Position numbers and translations under genes: made by a program
Assembly (NCBI RefSeq): GCF_018831085.1
Contig: NZ_JAGPNM010000002.1
Coordinates: 673,675 to 737,674 of the forward strand
Reading direction: 5' to 3'
Length of the DNA: 64,000 bases
DNA from: Rheinheimera oceanensis
Lineage (GTDB): Bacteria > Pseudomonadota > Gammaproteobacteria > Enterobacterales > Alteromonadaceae
The notes under the pieces: model-generated
Told to the model about the DNA's origin: nothing
Databases searched by the model: none
The model's input: the letters and a program-made list of their open reading frames with translations, nothing else
Shown here: positions 54,171-63,199 of the stretch, one piece after another
How positions within the stretch are numbered: position 1 is the first letter of the stretch
How the letters are laid out: every line of letters starts with the position of its first letter

Positions 54171-54914
54171 TCAGCCTGCCGGCCACTCAGTTAACGCCGC
54201 CATACTAAATAGCTGCGTACCCAGTTCTAACAATACATACTGCGGGGTAATTTCTCTAATCCTGATATCTGCAGTAACCCACTGCCCCTCCTGCAAGGTT
54301 TTACCATTTACCTTTACCCAGCGCTGACTAACGCTGGTAGCATAAACGTGAGCGTCAAACCTCAGCGGCGGAATTTGCTGCTGCAACTGCGTATCCAGAC
54401 TGTGAATATCGGTAGCTGGTGCATTGTGGCTGCGCAATCCGGTTTTGTTTGTGCTGGTGTTCTCAGTAGCTTTTAATGCCGAAGCAAACTTATCGCGCAG
54501 CTCACCTGATACTTCCGGCTCAGGCAAAGGTTGTGGCTCTGCTGCTGCAGTGCCTGCGGTCATTGTTGTTATTGGTGGCAATGGGGTAAATTCTTCCTTT
54601 ACCGGCTCTGGTGGCGGTTTTATCGCCTGCGTAATTTTGCTGTCAATAGCACTTTGCGCCGCACTGGCTGTTGCAGTGTTGCCAGCTTCATTTAGTGCAG
54701 CAAAAATATTAACCGGCTGCGCCGGGCTAATCTGTTCAACTAAGGCAGTTTCAGTCTTAACCGGTAGCTTAAACCAGTAAGCGGCAGCAGCCCCCACACA
54801 ACCGGCCAGCAACAAAGCCAAGATTAACGCCAGCTTACGCCAGAAAGCACTACCATCAGCAACAACGGGCATGTGCTGATTTTGCTGTTTCAGTGCTTCC
54901 ATTAAAATCGACAT
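54171..54914 (-). CDS. gspB: GspB-like general secretion accessory protein
   Basis: 247 aa. Short cytoplasmic start (MSILMEALKQQNQ), one membrane helix (LALILALLLAGCVGAAAAYW), a Pro/Ala/Glu-rich linker and a C-terminal GspB/PulB domain (PPLRFDAHVYATSVSQRWVK, NGKTLQEGQWV, RIREITPQYVLLELG). GspB works with GspA/ExeA to insert the type II secretion secretin through peptidoglycan. It follows the gspA-like gene by 18 bp. The rest of the gsp genes are not in the window. Confidence 0.82.
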   Translation of the reverse strand: MSILMEALKQQNQHMPVVADGSAFWRKLALILALLLAGCVGAAAAYWFKLPVKTETALVEQISPAQPVNIFAALNEAGNTATASAAQSAIDSKITQAIKPPPEPVKEEFTPLPPITTMTAGTAAAEPQPLPEPEVSGELRDKFASALKATENTSTNKTGLRSHNAPATDIHSLDTQLQQQIPPLRFDAHVYATSVSQRWVKVNGKTLQEGQWVTADIRIREITPQYVLLELGTQLFSMAALTEWPAG

Positions 54915-54932
54915 AAGTTTCTCTACTTTACT

Positions 54933-55859
54933 TTATTGGCTCTGCAGCAACGGCATAATAATCAGTGCCAGGCTAAAGCCCAGCACTATAGCGCAAACAC
55001 CCAATACAGGCCAGAACCAGCGCGGTAATGCCGCTTTGGTTACCTCTTCTGACAACGGCAAAATTTCACTGGCAGCACGGCTTACCAGCTTATCGTTTAC
55101 CATAGCCTGCTGCTGGCTGTAAGCTCCCAGCAGTGCTCTGTCTGCCATCAGGTTAACTAACCGAGGTATACCGCCGCTTAGCTGATACAAACGTTTCACT
55201 GCGCCGTCACTAAATACCGGCCTGCTGCAACCGGCAACCTGCAGGCGGAATTTTAAGTAATGGCTTACTTCATCCAGGTTAAGTGGCAATAAGTGATAGC
55301 GCGCAGTAATGCGCTGCGCCAACTGGCGTAAATCGTTGCGTTTTAATAACAGCTGCAGCTCGGGCTGGCCAATTAAAATCACCTGCAGCAACTTGCGGGT
55401 ATTGGTTTCCAGATTAGTTAACAACCGCAGTTGCTCCAGCACCGCCGGTTGCAAATGCTGGGCTTCGTCGATAATCAGCAGGGTGTGTTTGCCCGCCTCA
55501 TGGTTTTTCAGTAAGCGGTTTTTTATTTTATCGCCCAGCAGTTTTAAGCTGGCATCAGTTTTTTTGTAGCGTATTTTCAACTCATCACAGATAGCCGCCA
55601 ACAACTCCAGCTCAGATAAGGTAGGGTTTAAAATAAAGGCTACTTCGGCACGCTCGTCCAGCTCCTGCAGTAAACAGCGCGATACCGTGGTTTTGCCGGT
55701 ACCCACTTCACCGGTAAGCAACACAAAGCCCCCGGCCTCTCCCAGCCCAAAACGCAAGTGCGCCAAAGCTTCGGCATGGCGTGGGCTTAAATACATAAAG
55801 TCCGGGTTAGGTGCAATGGAGAATGGGGCACTGGTTAAGCCGAAAAATCCGGTATACAT
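54933..55859 (-). CDS. gspA: ExeA/GspA-like AAA ATPase
   Basis: 308 aa. Typical ExeA start (MYTGFFGLTSAPFSIAPNP) and YLSPRHAEALAHLRFGLGEA, Walker A LTGEVGTGKTTVSR, Walker B HTLLIIDEAQHL, sensor LLQVILIGQPEL, arginine finger region QLAQRITARY. A C-terminal membrane helix (WFWPVLGVCAIVLGFSLALI) follows. The periplasmic peptidoglycan-binding region of full-length ExeA (over 500 aa) is absent, as in shorter GspA-like or MSHA-type versions. Forms an operon with gspB. Confidence 0.85.
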   Translation of the reverse strand: MYTGFFGLTSAPFSIAPNPDFMYLSPRHAEALAHLRFGLGEAGGFVLLTGEVGTGKTTVSRCLLQELDERAEVAFILNPTLSELELLAAICDELKIRYKKTDASLKLLGDKIKNRLLKNHEAGKHTLLIIDEAQHLQPAVLEQLRLLTNLETNTRKLLQVILIGQPELQLLLKRNDLRQLAQRITARYHLLPLNLDEVSHYLKFRLQVAGCSRPVFSDGAVKRLYQLSGGIPRLVNLMADRALLGAYSQQQAMVNDKLVSRAASEILPLSEEVTKAALPRWFWPVLGVCAIVLGFSLALIIMPLLQSQ

Positions 55860-55926
55860 ACTGCTTCCTGCTGGTTAGGGCGCCATCATTGGGTGCGACC
55901 GTGCATTTTGAAAGACGACAGGTATA

Positions 55927-57189
55927 ATGGCAAAAAAATTGCCAACAGGAAAGCCGGTGCAACGATATCTGGTAGGTGGTGCAGTACGCGACAGTCTTTT
56001 AGGTTACCCGTATCACGAGCGTGACTGGGTGGTGGTAGGTGCCACACCACAGCAAATGCTGGATGCCGGTTATCAGCAGGTGGGTAAAGACTTTCCGGTT
56101 TTTTTGCACCCGCAAACTAAAGAAGAACATGCTCTGGCACGCACTGAACGCAAAAGTGGCAAAGGCTATACCGGCTTTACTGTATATGCCGCCCCCGATG
56201 TTACCCTGGAACAAGACTTACTGCGCCGCGATCTGACTATCAATGCTATTGCGCAAGCAGCTGATGGCAGCCTGGTAGACCCTTTTGGCGGCGCCGACGA
56301 CATTAAGCATAAAATCTTGCGCCATGTATCAGACGCTTTTGCCGAAGATCCGCTGCGTGTGTTGCGTGTAGCCCGCTTTTACGCCCGCTATGCTCATTTA
56401 GGCTTTAGCGTTGCCAGCGAAACCCAGACGTTAATGCGCCGGTTAAGTAGCGAGCTTGCTACGCTGACACCCGAGCGGGTATGGCAGGAAACCGCCAAAG
56501 CACTTAGCGAACAAACGCCACAGGCCTATTTTCAGCTGTTATACCACACCGGCGCACTACAGATACTGATGCCGGAACTGGCCGCTTTATGGGGTGTTCC
56601 ACAGCCACCACAGTGGCACCCGGAAATTGATACCGGTGTGCATACTTTGCTGGTACTGGAGCAGGCCGCCAGGCTGTCGGAAAAAATCGAAATACGCTTT
56701 GCCAGCCTGGTGCATGACCTGGGTAAAGGTGTTACCCCGGCTGAACTGCTGCCAGCGCACCACGGCCATGAGCATAGCGGCTTACCACTTATTCAGCAGC
56801 TGTGTGAGCGCTTGCGGGTACCGAATAGCTGCCGCGAGCTGGCGCTGCTGGTGTGTGAATATCATCAACTGGTACACCGCGCCAAAGAGTTGAAAGCCAG
56901 CACCGTACTGAAGTTTTTTAATGCGATAGATTTGTGGCGTAAACCGGAGCGGCTTGACGAGATTCTGCTGTGCTGTACCGCCGATTTACGCGGCCGCACC
57001 GGTTTTGAGCAGGCTGAATATCCGCAAGCGGCTTACTTAATACTATTGGCCGATGCTGCACGCAGCGTTAATGCTAAACAACTGATAACACAGGGTTTAA
57101 GCGGTGAGGCCATTAAACAAGGGCTACAGCGGGCACGTTTAAATGCGATTAAAACAGCAAAAGCGCAGCTTAAACCCGCTGCGCTTTAA
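55927..57189 (+). CDS. cca: CCA-adding tRNA nucleotidyltransferase with HD domain
   Basis: 420 aa, multifunctional type. Nucleotidyltransferase signature [13 protein letters not shown] and [13 protein letters not shown] with the catalytic carboxylates, [28 protein letters not shown], then an HD domain ([26 protein letters not shown]) as in the E. coli enzyme with phosphatase/phosphodiesterase activity. It builds and repairs the CCA end of tRNAs. Divergent from gspA; its 3' end carries a terminator hairpin. Confidence 0.95.
   Translation: MAKKLPTGKPVQRYLVGGAVRDSLLGYPYHERDWVVVGATPQQMLDAGYQQVGKDFPVFLHPQTKEEHALARTERKSGKGYTGFTVYAAPDVTLEQDLLRRDLTINAIAQAADGSLVDPFGGADDIKHKILRHVSDAFAEDPLRVLRVARFYARYAHLGFSVASETQTLMRRLSSELATLTPERVWQETAKALSEQTPQAYFQLLYHTGALQILMPELAALWGVPQPPQWHPEIDTGVHTLLVLEQAARLSEKIEIRFASLVHDLGKGVTPAELLPAHHGHEHSGLPLIQQLCERLRVPNSCRELALLVCEYHQLVHRAKELKASTVLKFFNAIDLWRKPERLDEILLCCTADLRGRTGFEQAEYPQAAYLILLADAARSVNAKQLITQGLSGEAIKQGLQRARLNAIKTAKAQLKPAAL
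57160..57187 (+). terminator. cca terminator overlapping the stop codon
   Basis: AAAGCGCAGC - TTAAACCC - GCTGCGCTTT, 10-bp perfect stem inside the last codons of cca. Confidence 0.6.
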
Positions 57190-57217
57190 ACCCTATTTGC
57201 AAGCCAGCAGCACCCGG

Positions 57218-58021
57218 CTATGCGGCGCTGCTAAGCACTGCCAGTAACACTACCCCCAAGAGCAGCCGGTAGATCACAAACGGCAACATGCCCATACGTT
57301 CTATCACTTTTAAAAACAGGTGAATACAGATAAAGGCGCTGACAAAAGACAGCCCTGTGCCCAGTAAAATAGCGGTAACATCGTAATGTGTTGGTTCAGA
57401 TATCAGCTTGGTACCCTGATAACCACCGCTTAATACAATAATGGGAATTGATAGTAAAAAAGAAAAACGCGCGGCGCTAACTCTGTCCAGCCCCAGCATT
57501 AATGCCGCTGTCATAGTAACACCTGAACGTGAGGTTCCCGGGATCAATGCCAATGCCTGAGCAATACCAATCAGCAATGCCTGCTTCCAGGTCAACTGCT
57601 CCATAGTTTGCATTTGCCTGGCGGTCGCGTCGGCCAGCCAAAGCGCCAGGCCAAACACTATAGTGGTAATAGCAATAACATAAGGCGAGCGCAGGAAAGT
57701 TTCTATTAAATCTGCGGCCAGCAAACCGGCTAAACCAGCCGGAATAGTTGCCAGAATAACCCACCAGGCCAGTTTGCTGTCAGTACTGTGTTTACCAGCC
57801 AATGACTGCACCCAGCCCACGGTTAAATTAGCGATATCATGGCGAAAATACAACATTACCGCCAATAACGTCCCCACATGTACTGCGACATCAAATACCA
57901 GGCCCTGATCTTCCCAGCCAAACATCGCTGATGGCAGGATAAGGTGGGCAGAAGAGGAAATAGGTAAAAACTCGGTCAGGCCCTGAATAATGGCCAGAAT
58001 AATAACTTCCACTGTACTCAC
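57218..58021 (-). CDS. uppP: Undecaprenyl-diphosphatase UppP (BacA)
   Basis: 267 aa from a GTG with GGAG nine bases upstream. Eight hydrophobic segments and both signature motifs: [20 protein letters not shown] near the start and [20 protein letters not shown] with the catalytic Arg/Ser. It recycles the lipid carrier for peptidoglycan by dephosphorylating undecaprenyl diphosphate. Follows folK by 2 bp on the same strand, and converges with cca. Confidence 0.95.
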   Translation of the reverse strand: MSTVEVIILAIIQGLTEFLPISSSAHLILPSAMFGWEDQGLVFDVAVHVGTLLAVMLYFRHDIANLTVGWVQSLAGKHSTDSKLAWWVILATIPAGLAGLLAADLIETFLRSPYVIAITTIVFGLALWLADATARQMQTMEQLTWKQALLIGIAQALALIPGTSRSGVTMTAALMLGLDRVSAARFSFLLSIPIIVLSGGYQGTKLISEPTHYDVTAILLGTGLSFVSAFICIHLFLKVIERMGMLPFVIYRLLLGVVLLAVLSSAA

Positions 58022-58023
58022 AG

Positions 58024-58512
58024 TTACTTGCTCCAGTTAAATGGCACCGGCCATAATTTTTGTTGTTTTGAATACTGCTGCCACAATTCACTGTAACTAA
58101 ACCCGGTAAGCGGGTGTATTACATCAGGTGCAATTTCAGCCAGTGGCCACAATACAAAGGCATTTTCTGTAATTTCTGCCCGGGGCAGCTCTACCGGTTG
58201 CTGACACACCACATCATCAAAAGTCAGTAAGTCCAGATCTAAAGTACGGCCGCTGAATTTTGCCGCCGTTCTGTCCCGGCCATAGTTATTTTCGATTTGC
58301 TTAAATAAAGCAACGCAATCGGCTATCGATAAGCTGGTATCAGCCGCAACCACCATATTGTAAAAAGCACTGCCGGCAAAACCAACGGCTTCACTTTCGT
58401 AAACTGATGACAGCGTAAGCGGGCCAAAGTGTTGCCTAAGTGCGCTGACTGCCGCCTGAATATGATAACTACGCTCAATATTACTGCCGATACTGATGTA
58501 AATGCGCGCCAT
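58024..58512 (-). CDS. folK: HPPK: 2-amino-4-hydroxy-6-hydroxymethyldihydropteridine diphosphokinase
   Basis: 162 aa. [20 protein letters not shown], the substrate loop [38 protein letters not shown], and the signature [14 protein letters not shown]. It pyrophosphorylates the pterin on the way to folate. Overlaps the folB stop (TGATG), so the two folate genes are coupled. Confidence 0.93.
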   Translation of the reverse strand: MARIYISIGSNIERSYHIQAAVSALRQHFGPLTLSSVYESEAVGFAGSAFYNMVVAADTSLSIADCVALFKQIENNYGRDRTAAKFSGRTLDLDLLTFDDVVCQQPVELPRAEITENAFVLWPLAEIAPDVIHPLTGFSYSELWQQYSKQQKLWPVPFNWSK

Positions 58513-58865
58513 CAGCTGCTGCTCCGCACTATGGTAACGCCGACAGTTTCTGCCTGCTCTAATGCGCCGGGTTTTTGCACCGACACTTTAACCTGGGTGG
58601 TAGCAAACTCGTTTAGCAGTAACTGCGCCACACGCTCTGCCACGGTTTCAATCAGCTCCAGTGGCTGGGCAGTAATTAATGCTATAACACGCTGGGCAAT
58701 AACGGCGTAATCCAGTGTCTGGCGTATATCATCCTGTTTTGCTGCATGGCTGATATCAGTAACCAGCTCTAAATCTAACAACAAGCGTTGCTGAATGGTT
58801 TTTTCCCAGTCGTAAACGCCTATCACGGTATCTACTTGTAGCTGTTTTATAAAAACTATGTCCAT
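58512..58865 (-). CDS. folB: Dihydroneopterin aldolase
   Basis: 117 aa. MDIVFIKQLQVDTVIGVYDW with the family's IGVYDWE signature, QRLLLDLELVTDI, TLDYAVIAQRVI and VSVQKPGALEQAETVGV. It makes the hydroxymethyl-pterin used by FolK. First gene of the folB-folK-uppP operon; divergent from plsY as in many gammaproteobacteria. Confidence 0.93.
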   Translation of the reverse strand: MDIVFIKQLQVDTVIGVYDWEKTIQQRLLLDLELVTDISHAAKQDDIRQTLDYAVIAQRVIALITAQPLELIETVAERVAQLLLNEFATTQVKVSVQKPGALEQAETVGVTIVRSSS

Positions 58866-59003
58866 TCAGTTACATCCGCATTGCGTTATTTCTCGTTTCA
58901 GGTAGGCTGGTCGGATAGGCAAAACCGCTAAAACCCTATATTCTGCTGGCCTTAAATCAGGCTGCAATCTTAACGTAAAAACTGGTGCTGAGGAACCGCC
59001 TTA

Positions 59004-59609
59004 ATGACCCCGCTGATTGGAATTATGATGCTGGCAGCCTATCTTTGTGGCTCCGTTTCGTCGGCAGTGCTGGTCAGCAAGCTGTTTCGCTTACCTGATC
59101 CCCGCTTACATGGCTCCGGCAACCCCGGTGCAACCAACGTACTGCGTTTAGGTGGCAAGTTACCGGCAGTGCTGGTACTGCTGTTTGATATTCTTAAAGG
59201 CACCATTCCGGTGTGGGGTTCATATTTTTTGCAAATAGAGCCGTTATATCTGGGGCTGATTGCTATATGCGCCTGTCTGGGCCATATTTTCCCGCTGTTT
59301 TTTGGTTTTCAGGGTGGTAAGGCGGTGGCGACTGCTTTTGGCGCCATGATGCCAATCGGGCTGGATTTAGCCGGTTTGCTGATCGCAAGCTGGCTGATTA
59401 TTGTCGCAATAAGTGGCTATTCATCACTGGCGGCTATTTTAACCGTTACGTTGGCGCCATTATTTACCTGGTTTATAAAACCGCTGTATACCGTGCCGGT
59501 GTTAATGCTGAGTATTCTGATTATTGTGCGCCACCGCGAGAATATTGTCCGGCTGTATCGTGGCAAAGAAAGTAAAGTGTGGGATAAATCCAAGCGGATT
59601 CAAGAGTGA
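59004..59609 (+). CDS. plsY: Glycerol-3-phosphate acyltransferase PlsY
   Basis: 201 aa, five to six membrane helices. The three PlsY motifs are visible: [35 protein letters not shown] and the C-terminal [17 protein letters not shown]. It transfers acyl groups from acyl phosphate to glycerol-3-phosphate. GAGGAA lies eight bases before the ATG. Followed by the nested hairpin region and convergent tsaD. Confidence 0.95.
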   Translation: MTPLIGIMMLAAYLCGSVSSAVLVSKLFRLPDPRLHGSGNPGATNVLRLGGKLPAVLVLLFDILKGTIPVWGSYFLQIEPLYLGLIAICACLGHIFPLFFGFQGGKAVATAFGAMMPIGLDLAGLLIASWLIIVAISGYSSLAAILTVTLAPLFTWFIKPLYTVPVLMLSILIIVRHRENIVRLYRGKESKVWDKSKRIQE

Positions 59610-59633
59610 GCACTCACCTGACTGATAAAGCGA

Positions 59634-59726
59634 GGTTGGAATCCCGATATGGGCGCCACAGAGTGTCTGAACAAATGCGTAAGCATTTGTGAGTTGCTGT
59701 GGCGAGCCAGAGCGGGAGTTGCAACC
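59634..59726. repeat. 93-bp nested four-tier hairpin
   Basis: Paired arms from outside in: GGTTG (59634) with CAACC (59722); TCCCG (59642) with CGGGA (59713); GCCACAG (59655) with CTGTGGC (59697); ACAAATGC (59671) with GCATTTGT (59683), closed by a GTAA tetraloop. All four tiers are perfectly complementary and strictly nested, with internal bulges of 3-18 nt. It fills the 149-bp gap between convergent plsY and tsaD and has no T-run close by. It could be a structured RNA, a mobile palindromic element or a two-way transcription stop. Confidence 0.7.
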
Positions 59727-59758
59727 GAAGCCCCACTTCTGACCATATGCTAAAACCA

Positions 59759-60772
59759 TTAAACCGCCGGCAAGTCCTGCATTGGCCAGCGCGGTGTGAC
59801 ACCAACAGTTAAATCCTGCTGCTGCCCGGCTGCTAAACGGTAATACCCCGCCAGTGCTATCATGGCACCATTGTCGGTGCAAAACTCTTTACGCGGGTAA
59901 AACACCTCACCGCCGTGGCGCTTCAACAACTGTGCTAACTGTTCACGCAGCGACGTATTAGCACTAACACCACCGGCTATCACCAGGCGTTTATAACCGG
60001 TTTGCAGCAGCGCCCGCTCGCATTTAATCACCAGGGTGTCTACCACCGCCTGCTGAAATGAGGCTGCGATATCAGCCTGCACCTGCGTGCTGTTACCCTC
60101 TTTGGCGATCACATTGGCGGCTGAGGTTTTTAAGCCGCTAAAGCTAAAATCAAGCCCCGGCCGGTCTGTCATTGGCCGCGGAAACTTGTACTTTTTGCTG
60201 TCACCTTGCACGGCCAGCTTTGCTAATAACGGGCCGCCAGGGTAATCCAGCCCCATCAGTTTGGCGGTTTTATCAAAGGCTTCACCGGCCGCATCATCAA
60301 TAGATTCGCCGAGCAGTTCATAACGGCCAATACCTTCAACCGCCACCAACTGGGTATGGCCGCCGGACACCAACAGCGCTAAAAATGGAAATTGCGGCGG
60401 GTTAGCTTCCAGCATCGGCGCCAGCAAATGCCCCTCCATATGGTGCACCGCCAGCGCAGGCTTGCCCCAGGCCATAGCCAGCGAGCGGCCAATAGCCGCA
60501 CCTACCAGCAAAGCACCGGCTAAACCCGGGCCGGCAGTATAAGCCACGCCATCAATATCAGCAGCAGCACAGTTGGCTTCAAGCAGCGCCTGTTTGATCA
60601 GCGGTATGGTTTTACGGATATGGTCGCGCGAGGCCAACTCCGGTACTACACCGCCGTAATCAGCATGCAGTGGGATCTGGCTGTACAGTACATGGCTTAA
60701 TAACCCCAGCTTGTCGTCATAAACAGCAATACCGGTTTCATCGCAGGATGTTTCTATACCTAAAACTCGCAT
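59759..60772 (-). CDS. tsaD: tRNA threonylcarbamoyladenosine synthase subunit TsaD
   Basis: 337 aa. [32 protein letters not shown], the metal-binding [39 protein letters not shown] and [13 protein letters not shown] are all present. It transfers threonylcarbamoyl to A37 of ANN-reading tRNAs with TsaB and TsaE. Divergent from rpsU, the usual arrangement. Confidence 0.96.
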   Translation of the reverse strand: MRVLGIETSCDETGIAVYDDKLGLLSHVLYSQIPLHADYGGVVPELASRDHIRKTIPLIKQALLEANCAAADIDGVAYTAGPGLAGALLVGAAIGRSLAMAWGKPALAVHHMEGHLLAPMLEANPPQFPFLALLVSGGHTQLVAVEGIGRYELLGESIDDAAGEAFDKTAKLMGLDYPGGPLLAKLAVQGDSKKYKFPRPMTDRPGLDFSFSGLKTSAANVIAKEGNSTQVQADIAASFQQAVVDTLVIKCERALLQTGYKRLVIAGGVSANTSLREQLAQLLKRHGGEVFYPRKEFCTDNGAMIALAGYYRLAAGQQQDLTVGVTPRWPMQDLPAV

Positions 60773-60859
60773 CTGTATCTCAAATCCGCTAAAATGGGCG
60801 CCATTGTACCGGCTCAGTTCACTCAGAGCCAGAGGATCGGATTTAGATCGCAGAACTGC

Positions 60860-60889
60860 TTTACATCACCCTGTCTTTTTGCGTAAAAT
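60860..60889 (+). promoter_or_regulatory. Probable sigma-70 promoter of rpsU-dnaG-rpoD
   Basis: TTTACA (60860-60865), 18-bp spacer, TAAAAT (60884-60889), about 63 bp before the rpsU start. Both hexamers are one mismatch from consensus. Confidence 0.6.
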
Positions 60890-60952
60890 GCCGCACCATT
60901 TTTAATCGTATTGGTTCACAGATAACCAATTTGGCCCTGAGGTGAGAATTTA

Positions 60953-61168
60953 ATGCCTGTTGTTAAAGTAAAAGAAAACGAACCGTTTGACGTAGCATTA
61001 CGTCGTTTCAAGCGCTCATGCGAAAAAGCTGGTGTATTAGCTGACGTACGCGCTAAAGAATTCTACGAGAAGCCAACCTGGATCCGTAAGCGTAAAAAAG
61101 CAGCAGCTGTTAAGCGCCATGCTAAGAAGCTGTCTCGCGAAAACGCACGTCGCATCAAGCTGTACTAA
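60953..61168 (+). CDS. rpsU: 30S ribosomal protein bS21
   Basis: 71 aa, the standard length. Sequence begins [20 protein letters not shown] and ends in the basic RRIKLY. bS21 binds the 30S subunit near the anti-Shine-Dalgarno end and aids initiation. GAGGTGAGA precedes the ATG. First gene of the macromolecular synthesis operon. The 192-bp gap to dnaG has only short weak stems and no clear terminator. Confidence 0.97.
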   Translation: MPVVKVKENEPFDVALRRFKRSCEKAGVLADVRAKEFYEKPTWIRKRKKAAAVKRHAKKLSRENARRIKLY

Positions 61169-61360
61169 GCGTTAGCCGCTTATAGTACCTGCTAGCGACA
61201 CCGGTGCTTTGGCTGTGCCTTATGTTTGCCAGCCCCGCTGTAATAACAGCATGCTTTAGTAGCATAAATAAAGCCCGACGTAACAGCATAAAGTTGACAT
61301 CTGCATACCGTGCCCGCAAGGCACGGTTTGTCTTTTTCTGAATAACGCCGAAGGAAAAAG

Positions 61361-63115
61361 GTGGCAGGACAAATCCCAAGACAGTTTATCGACGAGTTGT
61401 TGGCCCGCACCGACATTGTTGAACTGATTGACCAACGCGTACCGCTAAAAAAAGCCGGTAGAAACTACGCCGCCTGCTGCCCGTTTCATAGCGAAAAATC
61501 GCCCTCTTTCACCGTTAGCCCGGATAAACAGTTTTATCATTGCTTTGGCTGTGGCGCACACGGCAATGCCATCAGCTTTATGATGGAGTTTGAACAACTC
61601 GAATTTGTTGAAGCCATTGAAGAGCTGGCGCAGCAACACCATCTTGAAGTGCCACGCGAGCAAGGCGCCGTTAAAAACCGCCCTGCAGCCCAGGCTGACG
61701 ATTACCATTTAATGCAGCAGGCCGCCGGGTTTTATCAGCAACAGCTGCAAAGTCACCCTAATGCTGCGATGGTGCAGCAGTATGTGGCCAAACGTGGCCT
61801 GAGTGCAAAAACTCTGGCCGATTTTGCCATTGGTTACGCACCGGATGGCTGGGATAACCTGCTGAAACACTTAAGCCCGGCCAACCATAAAGCGCTGCGC
61901 GATCAGTTATTTGAACTGCGGCTGATAAACCGCAACGACAATGGCCGCGAGTATGACTTTTTCCGCGAACGCTTAATGTTTCCGATCCGTGATAAACGCG
62001 GCCGGGTTATTGCCTTTGGTGGCCGCGTATTGGGCGACGGTACGCCAAAGTATTTAAATTCACCGGAAAGCCGCCTGTTTCACAAAGGCCGTGAGCTGTA
62101 TGGCTTATACGAAGTACGCCAGCAACCCGGCCATGTTGAGCAAATACTGGTGGTTGAAGGCTATATGGATGTAGTAGCACTGGCCGAACATGATATCCGC
62201 TTTGCTGTCGCCTGTTTGGGCACTGCCACAACGTCGGATCATATGCATACGCTGTTTCGCTACACCCCCAAGGTAGTGTGTTGTTACGATGGTGACCGTG
62301 CCGGGCGCGATGCCGCCTGGCGGGCATTACAAAGTGCACTGCCGCAATTAAAAGACGGTGTAGAGTTAAATTTTGTGTTTTTACCTGACGGCGAAGACCC
62401 GGATTCATTAGTACAAAAAGAAGGCAAAGACGCGTTTTTACAGCGCATTGCCAATGCTATGCCGCTAAACCAGTACTTTTTTGAGCATCTGGTGCAGGAG
62501 TTTGACCCGGCCACTGATGCCGGTAAATCAGCATTGTCGGTAAAAGCAGCAGAATTAATTAAACAGATACCGAGCGAGTTTTACCGTGACAGCTTAAGCG
62601 ATAAACTGGCTAACCTGCTGGGTAAACCGCGTGAACGCACCAAAGCAGCGGTACAGCGGGCATCCAGCCGGGTAAAACCGGCGGCAATGAAAATAACACC
62701 GATGCGCCGCGCTATTGGTTTATTACTGCAGTACCCCAATTTAGCTAATGTAATGCCGGATGCACCAGAGCTTGGCGCAGCCAATATTCCCGGCATAGGC
62801 TTGTTACTGGCATTGCAGCAACGGCTGCAACAACAACCGGATTTAACCACCGCACAACTGATAGAGCAGTGGCGCGATTTGCCCGAACACAGCATTTTAA
62901 TGACACTGGCCGCCTGGGATCACCAGATCGAGCCGGAACAATTGTCACAGGAATTTGTCGATACTTTTCATTCAATTGAAGATCAGTATTTACAACAACG
63001 GCTGGAAGCCCTGGAACGGAAAGATAAACTGCAGCAACTGAGTAAAGCCGAATGGCACGAATACAAACTGCTGCTGCAAGCGCTGAAAAGCAAAAAACCA
63101 AAGCTTGCGAACTAA
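61361..63115 (+). CDS. dnaG: DNA primase
   Basis: 584 aa from a GTG with GAAGGAAAAAG upstream. N-terminal CHC2 zinc ribbon (AACCPFHSEKSPSFTV; FYHCFGCGAHG), then the RNA-polymerase core with KRGLSAKTLADFAIGYAPD, FPIRDKRGRVIAFGGRVL, TOPRIM VVEGYMDVVAL and CYDGDRAGRDAAWRA, and a C-terminal DnaB-binding helical domain (~430-584). It makes RNA primers for replication. Confidence 0.96.
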   Translation: MAGQIPRQFIDELLARTDIVELIDQRVPLKKAGRNYAACCPFHSEKSPSFTVSPDKQFYHCFGCGAHGNAISFMMEFEQLEFVEAIEELAQQHHLEVPREQGAVKNRPAAQADDYHLMQQAAGFYQQQLQSHPNAAMVQQYVAKRGLSAKTLADFAIGYAPDGWDNLLKHLSPANHKALRDQLFELRLINRNDNGREYDFFRERLMFPIRDKRGRVIAFGGRVLGDGTPKYLNSPESRLFHKGRELYGLYEVRQQPGHVEQILVVEGYMDVVALAEHDIRFAVACLGTATTSDHMHTLFRYTPKVVCCYDGDRAGRDAAWRALQSALPQLKDGVELNFVFLPDGEDPDSLVQKEGKDAFLQRIANAMPLNQYFFEHLVQEFDPATDAGKSALSVKAAELIKQIPSEFYRDSLSDKLANLLGKPRERTKAAVQRASSRVKPAAMKITPMRRAIGLLLQYPNLANVMPDAPELGAANIPGIGLLLALQQRLQQQPDLTTAQLIEQWRDLPEHSILMTLAAWDHQIEPEQLSQEFVDTFHSIEDQYLQQRLEALERKDKLQQLSKAEWHEYKLLLQALKSKKPKLAN

Positions 63116-63199
63116 TGCGGCTGGCTAGAAAAGCCGCGCTTTGTTATAATCGCTAGTTCGCAATTTTACATTAATCAAATTGGTGGAAGATAAGTCTCT

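Noticed and set aside
61169..61360. Terminator or attenuator between rpsU and dnaG.
   Set aside because: Only 5-bp stems such as GCTGT/ACAGC and ATGCT/AGCAT are seen, without T-runs.
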